Below, piece by piece: positions 16,976-27,752 of a DNA stretch of 64,000 nucleotides. Each line of letters opens with the position of its first letter. The stretch's first letter is position 1. The notes beneath the pieces were generated by a model. It made no database searches, had not been told where the DNA came from, and worked only from the letters and a program-made list of their open reading frames with translations. The position numbers were made by a program, and so were the translations under genes. The stretch comes from Anaerolineae bacterium (GTDB lineage: Bacteria; Chloroflexota; Anaerolineae; Aggregatilineales; Phototrophicaceae). Location: contig JAHDWN010000009.1 in assembly GCA_023382675.1 (NCBI GenBank), positions 1-64,000 of the forward strand, given 5' to 3'.

Positions 16976-18820
16976 TTGACCACCACCGTTCACCATCCGA
17001 TCACGAAGGCGCGCGCCCCCTGGCTGATTGGCGCGAGCGCGCTGCTGCTGCTGTTCTCCTTCATGCTGCTCAACATCGGCTGGCTGCACATGCACCCGGA
17101 TGAGACGCTGTCATACGTTTCGACTGAAGGCAGCCTGGCCGATGTCATCCACTTTCAGATTAGCTTACAGGACAATCAAGCACCCGGCTGGTTCAGCGTC
17201 TTCTGGACGTGGCGGCAGCTCATGGGCGACGGCGAATTCGCAAGCCGTGTGCTGGGGCTGCTGACGGCGCTGCTCGCGCTGGCGGTCGCCTATCAAATCG
17301 GGCGACGGGCAGGCGGTGACGCCTGGGCAGCGAGCCTGGGGATTGTGTGTCTGATCGGCAATGCTTTTTTCTTTCAATACGCCTATGACATTCGCCCCTA
17401 CCCGCTGGTGATGCTGACCACCATGCTGAGCTTGTGGGCGTTTCAGCGCTGGCTGGCGGAGCCGAGCCTGCGGCGCACGATCATCTACGGCGTCAGCGTC
17501 GCGGCGATGCTCTATGTTCACTATCTGCTGGCGCTGTTCGTCGTCGTCCATGCCATGTACCTGCTGACGCAGGTTCGACTCACGGTCAAGCGGATCGCGC
17601 GCTTTGTGCTGGCGGGCGTGGTCGCCGGTGTGCTCTTCGCGCCCTGGTTCCCGGTGTTCGTCGCGCATGTGCAGCATCTGCGCGCGGTCGAAGCGCAGTC
17701 AGGAACCGGGCGCGGCGTCGCGGGCATTGGCGTCAGTACATTCACGACCTCGGCGGACACCATTCTTGGGTTGATCGATCTGGCGACGAACGGCCTAGCC
17801 GTGGTGTACGCAATCATGCTGTTGGCAGGCGTGGCGCTGGTTGGGCGGCGGCGCGGCTGGCGGCTGCTCGTCGTCTGCGCCCTCGGCGTGCCCATCGTCT
17901 ATCTGGCTGTCAATCTGGTCGCTGGAGCGTATGCGCCGCGCTTCATCTCCTACATGACGATCCCGCTGGCGCTGGCGCTGGGTGCCGTTCTGGCGGCACT
18001 GCCGGGGCGACTCGCCGGGATGCCGAGCGGCGCGTTCGTCGCAGTCGCGCTGGTCGCGGCGGAGATCGTGACGTTTGGCGCGCATATTCCTATCCGCACG
18101 CCCTACCGCAATATTTATCGCGCCGTCGCCGCCCAGGCGCAGCCAGGCGATACATGGCACATCGCGCCGGGCACAGGCGTCGATACGTTCGTCGGTCAGC
18201 AAATGCGGCTGTATCTGCCACCGGCGCTGGCAGCCCAGCACACCCCGGGCGAACTTATCGACGCTGCACAGCGGCGCATCTGGTTCGTCACCGATCGCTG
18301 GTTAGCAGACGACGTGCAGGCAGCGTTTCGCCAGCTTGAGCCGACGCACCCGCTGCAACTGGTGCTCGGCGACTGCAATATCCGTTGGTGTTACCTGGCG
18401 CAGTTGATGGAAGCGCCACCCAATCACGATCCGACCGTTTTCGGCGGCCAGCTCGGCTTTTATGGCATCGACATCGACCATCTGGACGCGGCGAATCTCC
18501 AGGTGCGGCTCTGGTGGCGCGTTGACGATACAGCGCCGCAGCTCGACTACTCGATTGGACTTCATCTGCTCGATAGCAGCGGCGTACTGGTCGCGCAGGC
18601 CGACGGGCCGATCAACCATTACGACGCGCAGATCTTTCCGACCTCGCAGATGCAGCCAGGGCAGATTTATATCGACCACCGCGACATCCGCCTGCCTGCG
18701 AATCTACCGTCGGGCGAGTACACACTTGAACTGGTAGTGTATCAGCCGTGGGATGGTGTGCGGCTGACTCTGCCCGACGGCGCGGACGGCCTGGCGCTCG
18801 ACACGCTCACGTTGCTGTGA
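16976..18820 (+). CDS. GT39-like membrane glycosyltransferase
   Basis: About 614 residues with a first membrane helix at APWLIGASALLLLFSFMLLN and some ten more to about residue 370. The loop motif HMHPDETLSYVSTEG carries the acidic residue expected in the PMT/ArnT-like fold. A soluble C-terminal part follows, ending in a beta-sandwich-like stretch (LPANLPSGEYTLELVVYQPW) also present in the GT39 protein at 33016-35016. The start is uncertain: the open frame begins at 16793 but that would overlap the divergent dehydrogenase; TTG at 16976 leaves a 75-bp divergent gap, though without a strong ribosome binding site. Confidence 0.75.
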   Translation: MTTTVHHPITKARAPWLIGASALLLLFSFMLLNIGWLHMHPDETLSYVSTEGSLADVIHFQISLQDNQAPGWFSVFWTWRQLMGDGEFASRVLGLLTALLALAVAYQIGRRAGGDAWAASLGIVCLIGNAFFFQYAYDIRPYPLVMLTTMLSLWAFQRWLAEPSLRRTIIYGVSVAAMLYVHYLLALFVVVHAMYLLTQVRLTVKRIARFVLAGVVAGVLFAPWFPVFVAHVQHLRAVEAQSGTGRGVAGIGVSTFTTSADTILGLIDLATNGLAVVYAIMLLAGVALVGRRRGWRLLVVCALGVPIVYLAVNLVAGAYAPRFISYMTIPLALALGAVLAALPGRLAGMPSGAFVAVALVAAEIVTFGAHIPIRTPYRNIYRAVAAQAQPGDTWHIAPGTGVDTFVGQQMRLYLPPALAAQHTPGELIDAAQRRIWFVTDRWLADDVQAAFRQLEPTHPLQLVLGDCNIRWCYLAQLMEAPPNHDPTVFGGQLGFYGIDIDHLDAANLQVRLWWRVDDTAPQLDYSIGLHLLDSSGVLVAQADGPINHYDAQIFPTSQMQPGQIYIDHRDIRLPANLPSGEYTLELVVYQPWDGVRLTLPDGADGLALDTLTLL

Positions 18821-18832
18821 TAACAGCGCTGT

Positions 18833-19240
18833 CTACTTAGCGTTGTCCGGATCGAGCTTGAGCGAGACCGAGTTGATGCAGTAACGCAGGCCGGTCTTGT
18901 CGCGCGGGCCGTCATCGAAGACGTGGCCGAGATGTGAGCCGCAGTTGGCGCACAACACTTCGACGCGCTTCATGCCGTAGCTCAAGTCCGTGCGCAGTTC
19001 GACGTGACCCTTTTCGACCACATCCCAGAAGCTCGGCCAGCCGCTGCCCGAGTCGAACTTGGTCTGCGACGAGAACAGCGGCTGCTCACAGGCGGCGCAG
19101 AGATAGGTGCCGTCGGTCTTGGTGTGGACGTAAGCGCCGGTGAAGGCGCGCTCGGTGCCGTGCTGGCGCAGGACGGCGTACTGCTCCGGCGTCAACTGCT
19201 TGCGCCACTCGGTTTCGCTCTTGGTGACTTTGTAGCTCAT
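18833..19240 (-). CDS. msrB: Peptide-methionine (R)-S-oxide reductase MsrB
   Basis: 135 residues, full length. It reduces methionine-R-sulfoxide in proteins. Zinc ligands Cys48/Cys51 (CAAC) and Cys97/Cys100 (CANC), catalytic Cys121 in [11 protein letters not shown], and SGSGWPSFW and [10 protein letters not shown] are all present. The ATG at 19240 is used because GGGAGA lies about 9 nt upstream. It converges on the GT39 gene with a 12-bp gap. Confidence 0.96.
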   Translation of the reverse strand: MSYKVTKSETEWRKQLTPEQYAVLRQHGTERAFTGAYVHTKTDGTYLCAACEQPLFSSQTKFDSGSGWPSFWDVVEKGHVELRTDLSYGMKRVEVLCANCGSHLGHVFDDGPRDKTGLRYCINSVSLKLDPDNAK

Positions 19241-19403
19241 GCTTGTATTCTCCCTGATTTGCGACATCTAGCATAACGCACCAAGATTATCGGTAACTTA
19301 AGCGCGGATCAGAGACTTGTCTGACGCTTCCCCCGCGCCAGCCAATGTCGTTCGCGTTTCCGGTTTATACTGGCACTCGGTTGTCATCACCAAGGAGGTT
19401 AGT

Positions 19404-20651
19404 ATGCGGCGATTCTGGTTGATCATGGTTTTGGGTCTTCTGATGCTGATGTTCGGTGTCACCCTGATGGCTGGCGCGCAAGATGAGGCGGCAGTGTCAG
19501 CCTATCTTTTCAACAGCGCCAACCCGCAGTTGGTGCGCGTGAATGCGGACGGCACACAGGTCACGTACGACCTGGGACTGCCGGCAGGCGTGTTCCTCAG
19601 CCCGTTCGACATGGCCTTCACCCGTGATGGCAGTCGCGTGGCGTATTGTATGCAGCTCCCGCCGAACGACGCGAACGGTGGACAGCCATTGAGCCAGGTC
19701 GTCATTCGCGATTTGCAAACGGCTGTTGATCTACACGTGATCGATCTTGGCCCGGTCATGGGCTGCCGCCTCAGTATGTTCAGCGCCGACGACACGCAGC
19801 TTGCTGCCGGGGTGATCAACTACTTCCCTGGCGCGCCCGATGTGCCTGCCGATGCACCCGTCTGGCAGGTGTTTGCCATCGACGCTGCCAGCGGCCAGAT
19901 GATCAATGGTATCGGCAGCAACAGCAGCCCGCTCTTCCAAACAGAGCCGATCACGCGCGGGGGATTCCTGCCGGATGCGCGCTACTTCGACAACAACCAG
20001 ATCGTGTTTTCACTGCTGCCCTATGGCACGGAAGGGCTGCCGGAATACCCCAGCTATGTCTGGAATTTGGCCGACGGCAGTATCAGCGAGATCGAGCATT
20101 GGGGCAAATCCAGCGTCGATTCGCTGCCGACCGGCGAGTTGATCTGGGTCGACTACGACAGTTCACTCCCGGCGGGGCAGCCGGGCGGCCCGATGCCAAC
20201 CTTCAACATCGTCCGGCTGGCAGACAAGACCGGCCAGGCGCGCACAATTTTCAGCAGCCCGGACTGGATTCCCTTCCGCGCCATGTTCGTCAACGATGGA
20301 CGCGAAATCCTCATCCAACTGCTGCAACCGTTTGATCCGAGCAATGAGATGATGCAGCAAGGGACACGCTTCGTCGCTCTGGAACGCAGCGGCAATGTGC
20401 GGGAACTGGACGCCTATATCTCGTTTGCGGAACCTGCGCCTGCGCCCGGCGGTTACTTCCTGCTGTGGTCAGAGGACACGGGCGGCACAGCGCCGCCGCC
20501 CATCCATTTCGATTACCACTCCGCGGATGAGCGCCGTGAAATCTGGTCGATCACGTCGGATAACATCGGCGTTTCCTGGTCGATTGTCTGGACGCCGCCC
20601 GCTACGGCGACCGTAGGTGACGCTTTACAGCCTTTCCCCGCCGTTCGGTAG
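19404..20651 (+). CDS. Secreted beta-propeller-like protein of unknown function
   Basis: 415 residues. A signal peptide (MRRFWLIMVLGLLMLMFG, cleavage probably after AGA) is followed by a strand-rich domain with TolB/WD40-like repeats: FNSANPQLVRVNADGTQ, FDMAFTRDGSRVAYC, LSMFSADDTQLAAG. A propeller built from such TRDGS and SADDT blades is likely. The extracytoplasmic ligand or partner is unknown. AAGGAGG lies 6 nt before the ATG at 19404. Probably monocistronic; a strong hairpin follows its stop. Confidence 0.7.
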   Translation: MRRFWLIMVLGLLMLMFGVTLMAGAQDEAAVSAYLFNSANPQLVRVNADGTQVTYDLGLPAGVFLSPFDMAFTRDGSRVAYCMQLPPNDANGGQPLSQVVIRDLQTAVDLHVIDLGPVMGCRLSMFSADDTQLAAGVINYFPGAPDVPADAPVWQVFAIDAASGQMINGIGSNSSPLFQTEPITRGGFLPDARYFDNNQIVFSLLPYGTEGLPEYPSYVWNLADGSISEIEHWGKSSVDSLPTGELIWVDYDSSLPAGQPGGPMPTFNIVRLADKTGQARTIFSSPDWIPFRAMFVNDGREILIQLLQPFDPSNEMMQQGTRFVALERSGNVRELDAYISFAEPAPAPGGYFLLWSEDTGGTAPPPIHFDYHSADERREIWSITSDNIGVSWSIVWTPPATATVGDALQPFPAVR

Positions 20652-20665
20652 CGACGGATCATGAT

Positions 20666-20695
20666 GACCGGGGCTGCCTGAAACACGCCCCGGTC
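20666..20695 (+). terminator. Terminator-like hairpin after propeller gene
   Basis: GACCGGGGC (20666-20674) and GCCCCGGTC (20687-20695) form a perfect 9-bp stem, 12-nt loop, 14 bp after the stop. Only a short ATTTG follows, so termination strength is unsure. Confidence 0.5.
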
Positions 20696-20842
20696 ACATT
20701 TGTGGGCGTTGTTTGCATATAGAACTGTTCACATCCCTGATTTTTAGTCCGCTCTAGACCACTGTGGACTTTACAGGGTCAGTGCGCTTGGATTACCATA
20801 AGACACATTCCTGTTTCCCCGTCAGTGGTCAGGATTCCTTTC

Positions 20843-22628
<1,786 letters not shown>

Positions 22629-22642
<14 letters not shown>

Positions 22643-22667
22643 CACCTTAGCAAATTAGCATGAGCGG
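22629..22667. repeat. ATTAGC-type short repeats, left of four-helix gene
   Basis: Runs of the word (A/C)TTAGC(A/G) at 5-9 nt spacing overlap the ABC gene's stop codon (TTAGCGGATTAGCACCTTAG then CAAATTAGCATG). Similar words in the opposite orientation occur at 23089-23158 on the other side of the small gene. Confidence 0.55.
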
Positions 22668-22692
22668 ATGTGCGATCAAGGAGCGCCTCACG

Positions 22693-23058
22693 ATGCCTGT
22701 CTCGCGGGATTTTTACAACATGAAAGTCTGGCAGAAGAGCCATCAGCTGGCGCTATCGGTCTATCAGATGACCCGGCTGTTTCCCAAAGAGGAGCAATAC
22801 GGCCTGACCAATCAGATGCGGCGTGCAGCAGCATCGATTCCTATGAATATCGCTGAGGGCAGCGGGCGCGGCAGTCATGCCGAGTTTGCACGTTTTCTGC
22901 AAATGTCGATGGGATCTGCCGCCGAGTTGGCGTATCAATTGCTGTTTGCGCGCGATCTGTCCTACCTGCCAGATGAGCAGCATCAGGAATTACATGCGGT
23001 CGTGCTCGAAATTAAAATGATGCTCGGCGCGTTCATCAAACGGATTCAGCAATCTTGA
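22693..23058 (+). CDS. Four-helix-bundle protein (S23/Avd-like)
   Basis: 121 residues, all helical. FYNMKVWQKSHQLALSVYQM, FPKEEQYGLTNQMRRAAASI, PMNIAEGSGRGSHAEFARFL and LAYQLLFARDLSYL match the four-helix-bundle family first seen in 23S rRNA intervening sequences and related to the Avd accessory proteins of diversity-generating retroelements. These are basic, pentameric, nucleic-acid-binding-like proteins of unclear role. It lies between two genes of one ABC exporter with repeat-rich flanks, so it looks inserted. AAGGAG is 10 nt before the ATG. No reverse transcriptase or template repeat is nearby. Confidence 0.85.
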   Translation: MPVSRDFYNMKVWQKSHQLALSVYQMTRLFPKEEQYGLTNQMRRAAASIPMNIAEGSGRGSHAEFARFLQMSMGSAAELAYQLLFARDLSYLPDEQHQELHAVVLEIKMMLGAFIKRIQQS

Positions 23059-23088
23059 GCATGTCATCGGGTTATCGTCTTGTCCGCC

Positions 23089-23158
23089 AATTAGCGTTCG
23101 TTGCGAGCTAGCCCTCCGGCTACTTCGCTAGGCTGCTAATTTACCAATTTGCTGAGGA
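23089..23158. repeat. GCTAAT-type repeats, right of four-helix gene
   Basis: Contains AATTAGCG, GAGCTAGCC, CGCTAGGCTGCTAATTTACC and AATTTGCTGAGG, i.e. words of the left-hand block at 22629-22667, largely inverted. It fills the gap between the four-helix gene and the second ABC half-transporter. Confidence 0.5.
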
Positions 23159-23167
23159 ACAAACGAT

Positions 23168-25015
23168 ATGGGCTTCTGGGGCGGCTTGGCAGCCGATAAG
23201 TATGACCGGCAGTATGGCGATGATTATCTGCTTCGTCGCCTCGCTACCTACTTCAAACCCCACGCAAAAAAGGTGCGCCTGATCGTCGGGCTGACGCTCG
23301 GCTTTGCCCTGAGCGGCTCGCTGTTCACGATCATCGCGGCGGAGGCGGTGCGGGAGTTGGAAGCCGGGGCGGCGGATCGCACGCTGATCTTCCTGGCAGT
23401 GGCGATCTTTGTCGTCGCGATTGTCGATTTCATGCTCTTCTGGCTGCGCCGTGTCACGATTGTGCGCGTGGTCGCGCCGGTGATCAGCCAACTGCGCAAG
23501 GATGCCTTCGCCGCCGCTGTTGACCGCGATCTGGCCTTCTATGACACCGAGAAGTCGGGCAAAGTCGTCAGTCGCATCACGAGCGACACGCAGGAACTCC
23601 AAACTGTGCTGGTTTTCTCAGCCGAGATCATCAGCCAGATCGTCGAGTTCTTGATCTTGCTCGTCGTTATGGTCAACATCGACTGGCGGCTGACTCTCCT
23701 GCTCCTGGGGATGCTGCCACTGGTCGTCGGCGTGTCGCTGATCTTCCGGCGGCTGGCGCGCATCGCCACGCGCCAGGGATCGCGCGCCATGGCAGCGGTC
23801 AACGACAACATCCAGGAGAGCGTGACCGGCATCAGCGTGGCCAAGAACTTCCGCCGTGAAGCGATGATTTACGACGAGTTTACCGATGTGAACAAGCAGT
23901 CGTACCGCATCAATCTGCGGCGCGGCGGCGTCTTCGCGCTCATCTTCCCGGTCATGAACGCCATGCTCGGCTTTGCCATTGCCGCTGTCGTCTACATCGG
24001 CGCGCAGGCCGTCGAAGGCGGCGCAATCGAACTCGGCGCGTGGTTCCTGTTCGTGCAGGGCATCGACCGTTTCTGGTTCCCGTTCATCAATGTCGCCGCT
24101 TTCTGGGGGCAGATCCAGACCGGCCTGACCGCTATCGAGCGCATCTTCGCGCTGGTTGACGCAGAGAACTTCGTCAAACAGACAGAGCCGCAGCCAGCGG
24201 GCGAGCTGCGCGGTGAGATCATCTTCGACAATGTCTCATTCGGCTATTCTGGCGCGCAGATGGTGCTGCAAGATTTCGACCTGACGATTGCCCCCGGCGA
24301 GAGTGTCGCCTTCGTCGGGCACACGGGCGCGGGCAAGAGCACGCTCGCCAAGCTGATCGCGCGCTTCTATGAATTCCAGGGCGGCCAGATTCGGGTCGAT
24401 GGCCATGACATCCGCTCATTCGAGATCGATGGCTACCGGCAGCAGTTGGGCATTGTTCCGCAGCAGCCCTTTCTATTCAGCGGCACGGTCATCGACAACA
24501 TGCGCTATGCCAACCCGGCGCTGACCGACGAGGAGATCGAGCAGATTGCCTACAGCGTGGGCGAAGGCGAATGGCTGGAGACGATGCCGGACGGCCTGCA
24601 TACGGACGTGGGCGAGCGTGGCGCGCACCTGAGCATGGGCCAGCGCCAGCTCGTCAGCCTGATGCGCGTACTGGCACAGAGGCCGGCTATCTTCGTGCTG
24701 GATGAGGCGACCGCCAGTGTTGATCCGTTCACCGAGGCGCAGATTCAAGAGGCCATCGAACTGATCCTCAAGCGCTCGACCTCGATCCTGATCGCGCACC
24801 GCCTGAGCACCGTGCGCAGCGCCGACCGCATCATCGTGCTGCGCGAAGGCCGCATCATCGAGGTAGGCAACCACGAGCAGTTGATGGCGCAAGGCGGACA
24901 TTACGCTGAACTCTACAACACCTACTTCCGCCACCAATCGCTTGAGTACGTCGAAAACGCCCGCTCGATGTTCGACTCGCAGTCCTTCCCGCGGACGCAG
25001 GCGGCCGGGAATTGA
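23168..25015 (+). CDS. ABC exporter half-transporter, catalytic subunit
   Basis: 615 residues: exporter membrane domain (six helices to about residue 345) and ATPase domain. Walker A VGHTGAGKST; Walker B FVLDEATASVD with the catalytic glutamate; switch histidine IAHRLSTV. The signature is LSMGQRQLV instead of LSGGQ. In the head-to-tail dimer this altered signature faces the partner's D-containing Walker B, so the two deviations fall in one composite site, leaving one good ATP site. This strongly supports a heterodimer with the gene at 20843-22642, despite the 525-bp interruption. GAGGAA lies 8 nt before the ATG. Confidence 0.93.
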   Translation: MGFWGGLAADKYDRQYGDDYLLRRLATYFKPHAKKVRLIVGLTLGFALSGSLFTIIAAEAVRELEAGAADRTLIFLAVAIFVVAIVDFMLFWLRRVTIVRVVAPVISQLRKDAFAAAVDRDLAFYDTEKSGKVVSRITSDTQELQTVLVFSAEIISQIVEFLILLVVMVNIDWRLTLLLLGMLPLVVGVSLIFRRLARIATRQGSRAMAAVNDNIQESVTGISVAKNFRREAMIYDEFTDVNKQSYRINLRRGGVFALIFPVMNAMLGFAIAAVVYIGAQAVEGGAIELGAWFLFVQGIDRFWFPFINVAAFWGQIQTGLTAIERIFALVDAENFVKQTEPQPAGELRGEIIFDNVSFGYSGAQMVLQDFDLTIAPGESVAFVGHTGAGKSTLAKLIARFYEFQGGQIRVDGHDIRSFEIDGYRQQLGIVPQQPFLFSGTVIDNMRYANPALTDEEIEQIAYSVGEGEWLETMPDGLHTDVGERGAHLSMGQRQLVSLMRVLAQRPAIFVLDEATASVDPFTEAQIQEAIELILKRSTSILIAHRLSTVRSADRIIVLREGRIIEVGNHEQLMAQGGHYAELYNTYFRHQSLEYVENARSMFDSQSFPRTQAAGN

Positions 25016-25065
25016 CGGAGCGCCTCATCCTGTTTAAGTAGCGATTTCAGTCGCAAAGGTTATCT

Positions 25066-26001
25066 ATGTCGACTCGCCACGTGCTCAACGCCGATCGCCG
25101 CACACTTCACGGTCACTTCTCACGCAATCTGGCACCCGTTTTGACCATCGACCCCGGCGACACGGTGCGCTTTCAGTGCCTGGATGTCGGCTGGGGACTG
25201 GAGCCGCACAATGGCGTCGATGACAAGCGGCGCGAGTTTCCGGGGCGCGTCCCTGGTCTGGATGACGGCCATGCGCTGACCGGCCCGGTCTTCATCCGTG
25301 GCGCGAAGCCGGGAGATACGTTGGTCGTGCGCGTCGATACGATCCAGGTCGGCCAGTGGGGCACGACGATGGCGGGCGGCTGGCCGAATGCGTGGAACGA
25401 GCGGCTCGGAGTGACCGACAAAGGCGTCTTCCATACCTGGACGTTCAATCACGAGGCGCAAACGGCGCGCAATCAATTCGGGCAGACGGTGGCTTTGCGC
25501 CCCTTCATGGGCATCTACGGGATGCCGCCCGCCGAACCCGGCGTCCATTCGACTAGCCCACCGCGCGTGACCGGCGGCAACATCGACTGCAAGGAGCTAA
25601 TCGTCGGCAGCACGCTCTATCTGCCGATCGCGATCGAGGGCGGCCTGTTCAGCACGGGCGATGGACACGCCGCCCAGGGCGACGGCGAGATTTGCGTCAC
25701 TGCCATCGAATGCCCTGTGGATCGCGTTGATCTGACTTTCGATCTGCTGGATTACATGCCGCTCACGACGCCGGTGGCGAACACACCTGCCGGTTGGATC
25801 ACGCTCGGCTTCCACGAAGACCTGGACGAGGCGCTGGTGATCGCGTTGGAAGCGATGCTGGCGCTGCTCCAGCGATTGCACGGCCTGAGCCGGTTGGATG
25901 CCCTCGCACTCGCCAGCCTGACGGTGGACTTCCGGATTACGCAGGTCGTCAATCAGGTGCGCGGCGTCCACGCGGTGCTGCCCCACGGTGCGATTCGATA
26001 G
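25066..26001 (+). CDS. Acetamidase/formamidase family protein
   Basis: 311 residues of the FmdA/AmdA fold, a mostly beta, zinc-dependent amidohydrolase family that releases ammonia from formamide or acetamide. Typical stretches are GDTVRFQCLDVGWG, TGPVFIRGAKPGDTLVVRV, GNIDCKELIVGSTLYLPI and GDGHAAQGDGEICVTAIE, the last two carrying family-conserved Asp/His/Glu. Length is normal. It starts 50 bp after the ABC gene and may be in the same transcript. Cytoplasmic; substrate not certain. Confidence 0.9.
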   Translation: MSTRHVLNADRRTLHGHFSRNLAPVLTIDPGDTVRFQCLDVGWGLEPHNGVDDKRREFPGRVPGLDDGHALTGPVFIRGAKPGDTLVVRVDTIQVGQWGTTMAGGWPNAWNERLGVTDKGVFHTWTFNHEAQTARNQFGQTVALRPFMGIYGMPPAEPGVHSTSPPRVTGGNIDCKELIVGSTLYLPIAIEGGLFSTGDGHAAQGDGEICVTAIECPVDRVDLTFDLLDYMPLTTPVANTPAGWITLGFHEDLDEALVIALEAMLALLQRLHGLSRLDALALASLTVDFRITQVVNQVRGVHAVLPHGAIR

Positions 26002-26109
26002 AACCGCTGGCATCGGCTTCTCACGCGATCTGTCGCTGGTCTGGTGCAGGACGGGGAAAAGGAAAGACGGTCAGGGTGTGCCTGACACACCCCAACCGCA
26101 GCACGGGCA

Positions 26110-26715
26110 CTATTCGCTTGTGCCCGCGCGGACGTAATCGAGCGTCCACGTGACCGTCCAGGTCGCGCCGCCGTCTTCTGTCTGCTCAAAGCGCCAATTG
26201 AAGCTGTTCTCGGTGATGTTATCGAAGACTTCGCGATAGGCGCGCTCGCCCGCGATTTCGAGATCGTCATTGAGAAAGCGGCGCGCGTAGCCGGTGAATG
26301 TGTTGGTCTCCGGGTCAAAGCTGCCGATCCAATCAGCGAAGCCGCCGGGCGAAGTATCGACCCAGCGCTGCTCCCAACGCTCGTTGTTCGGGTTGTATTT
26401 GCGCAGACTCCACGCCTCGAACGGATCGCCGCCGAGCGGGCCGAAGAAGTGCTCGAAGACCAGATTGCCGCCCAGTTCATAAGTGTGGATGGTGTGGAGA
26501 TCTTCTTCCAGCCATTCGTTCGTCTCAGCATTCATCAACGTGCGCGAATGGACATCCCATTCGCCAATGAACCAGGCGAGCTGCTGCATGTGTTCATCCG
26601 GCGCGGGCAGCGCGTCGCTGGCGGCGTCGCCTTGTGCGGAAGCGATCAGGGTGAGGGACATCAGGCATACTCCTACCAAAGCGATCAAGAAAGGTTTCCA
26701 GATACGACGTGACAT
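26110..26715 (-). CDS. Secreted DUF1579-like protein
   Basis: 201 residues with a Sec signal peptide (PFLIALVGVCLMSLTLIASA, cleavage about 28). The mature part has LAWFIGEWDVHSRTLM, YELGGNLVFEHFFG and WVDTSPGGFADWIGSFDPET, a strand pattern like DUF1579 lipocalin-like proteins. Function unknown; members of this type may bind a small hydrophobic ligand. It follows the MerR/GyrI regulator by 26 bp on the same strand, so it is probably part of its operon. Confidence 0.65.
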   Translation of the reverse strand: MSRRIWKPFLIALVGVCLMSLTLIASAQGDAASDALPAPDEHMQQLAWFIGEWDVHSRTLMNAETNEWLEEDLHTIHTYELGGNLVFEHFFGPLGGDPFEAWSLRKYNPNNERWEQRWVDTSPGGFADWIGSFDPETNTFTGYARRFLNDDLEIAGERAYREVFDNITENSFNWRFEQTEDGGATWTVTWTLDYVRAGTSE

Positions 26716-26741
26716 CGAACATACTCCTCATGCAAAACGGT

Positions 26742-27569
26742 TCAGGATGATCGCCGCTGAACGGGGAATTGCAGCTCAGTGACGGTCGCCGCCTGCTCAT
26801 GCTCCCAGTCGATGTGATGGAAGACTTCGCGCCCCGCGCCCACGATCTCGTAGCCGTTCGCCACGATCCAGCGTCCGAGGTGAACGTAGCCATGCGAGAG
26901 CGTCAGCCAGGGACCGTGATGGATGGTCGTCGCCATCGCTTCAACACCGGGTAGCTCAGCCGGACGCATCTCACGGCCATCCGCGAGTGGGATGCCCGTG
27001 CGCCAGGCATGTTCGACCGGGAAACCGACCTCGACATCGATCTGCTGTGTTTCGTAGCCTTCGTCATGGAAGACGGTCAGCAGGTTGGTGCTGGTGCGCT
27101 GGCGCGCGAAGCCGTGCGTTTCGCGCAGCAGATCCACCAGCGCATCGAGCGTCGGCACAGCAGCGCGCACGGCGACGATCGGCTGCATAGGAACGGCCTT
27201 GAGCGCGACTTCGTAATCGGGCAGCCCGCCGCCGTGATCGATCTGACTCAGGCGCGTCTCGACGACGTTGAGCATGATGGCAGCATCCGCGATTTGCTGT
27301 TCAAGCTCGGCCCGCTTCAGCCGCAGCATCGCGCGGATGTCATCGGTCGTGGGATGCTCGTGCAGCAGCTGCGCGATCTGCGTTAGCCCAAGCCCCATGC
27401 TGCGAAACGCCAGGATGCGATTGACATCGCTGACCTGTTCGATGCTGTAATAGCGATAGCCCGTCTGCGGGTCGGTGACGGCAGGCGTCAGCAGCCCGAC
27501 AGCATCCCAATGGCGCAGCGCCTTGACTGATACCTGGCAGATTTTGGAGAAATCGCCGATCTTGAGCAT
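26742..27569 (-). CDS. MerR-family regulator with GyrI-like effector domain
   Basis: 275 residues. N-terminal MerR helix-turn-helix and wing (LKIGDFSKICQVSVKALRHW, GYRYYSIEQVSDVNRILAFR), a coiled-coil dimerisation helix (about 85-115), then a GyrI/SOUL-like small-molecule domain (about 125-275; EVGFPVEH, TTIHHGPWLTLSHGYVHLGRW). This is the BmrR/BltR layout, typically sensing cationic or hydrophobic drugs. It is followed by the DUF1579-like gene and diverges from the second MerR gene. Confidence 0.9.
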   Translation of the reverse strand: MLKIGDFSKICQVSVKALRHWDAVGLLTPAVTDPQTGYRYYSIEQVSDVNRILAFRSMGLGLTQIAQLLHEHPTTDDIRAMLRLKRAELEQQIADAAIMLNVVETRLSQIDHGGGLPDYEVALKAVPMQPIVAVRAAVPTLDALVDLLRETHGFARQRTSTNLLTVFHDEGYETQQIDVEVGFPVEHAWRTGIPLADGREMRPAELPGVEAMATTIHHGPWLTLSHGYVHLGRWIVANGYEIVGAGREVFHHIDWEHEQAATVTELQFPVQRRSS

Positions 27570-27684
27570 GGCGGTTCCCTGATAGGCGGTCTACGCCTGA
27601 TTAAAGACTCTGCCGCTGCGGGAGAGTCAAATGAGAGTGGGGGTGTATTTCAAAGTCCTGACTCTACCTGCCTTTCCCAATAAC

Positions 27685-27745
27685 TTGACATACACCCATT
27701 CGCGCTGGATATACTTGACTTAGAGTGTACTCTAAGTTGTAGACT
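27685..27745 (+). promoter_or_regulatory. MerR-type promoter with 19-bp spacer and perfect operator
   Basis: -35 TTGACT (27715-27720) and -10 TAGACT (27740-27745) are 19 bp apart. The spacer is filled by a perfect inverted repeat, ACTTAGAGT-GT-ACTCTAAGT (27718-27737). This long-spacer, operator-in-spacer form is the hallmark of MerR-activated promoters. The predicted start is at about 27752, immediately before the ATG at 27753. A second pair, TTGACA (27685-27690) and TATACT (27710-27715), also 19 bp apart, overlaps upstream. Confidence 0.75.
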
Positions 27746-27752
27746 CGGAAGT

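Noticed and set aside
22693-23058. Diversity-generating retroelement
   Set aside because: Only an Avd-like four-helix protein is present; no reverse transcriptase, template or variable repeat was found nearby.
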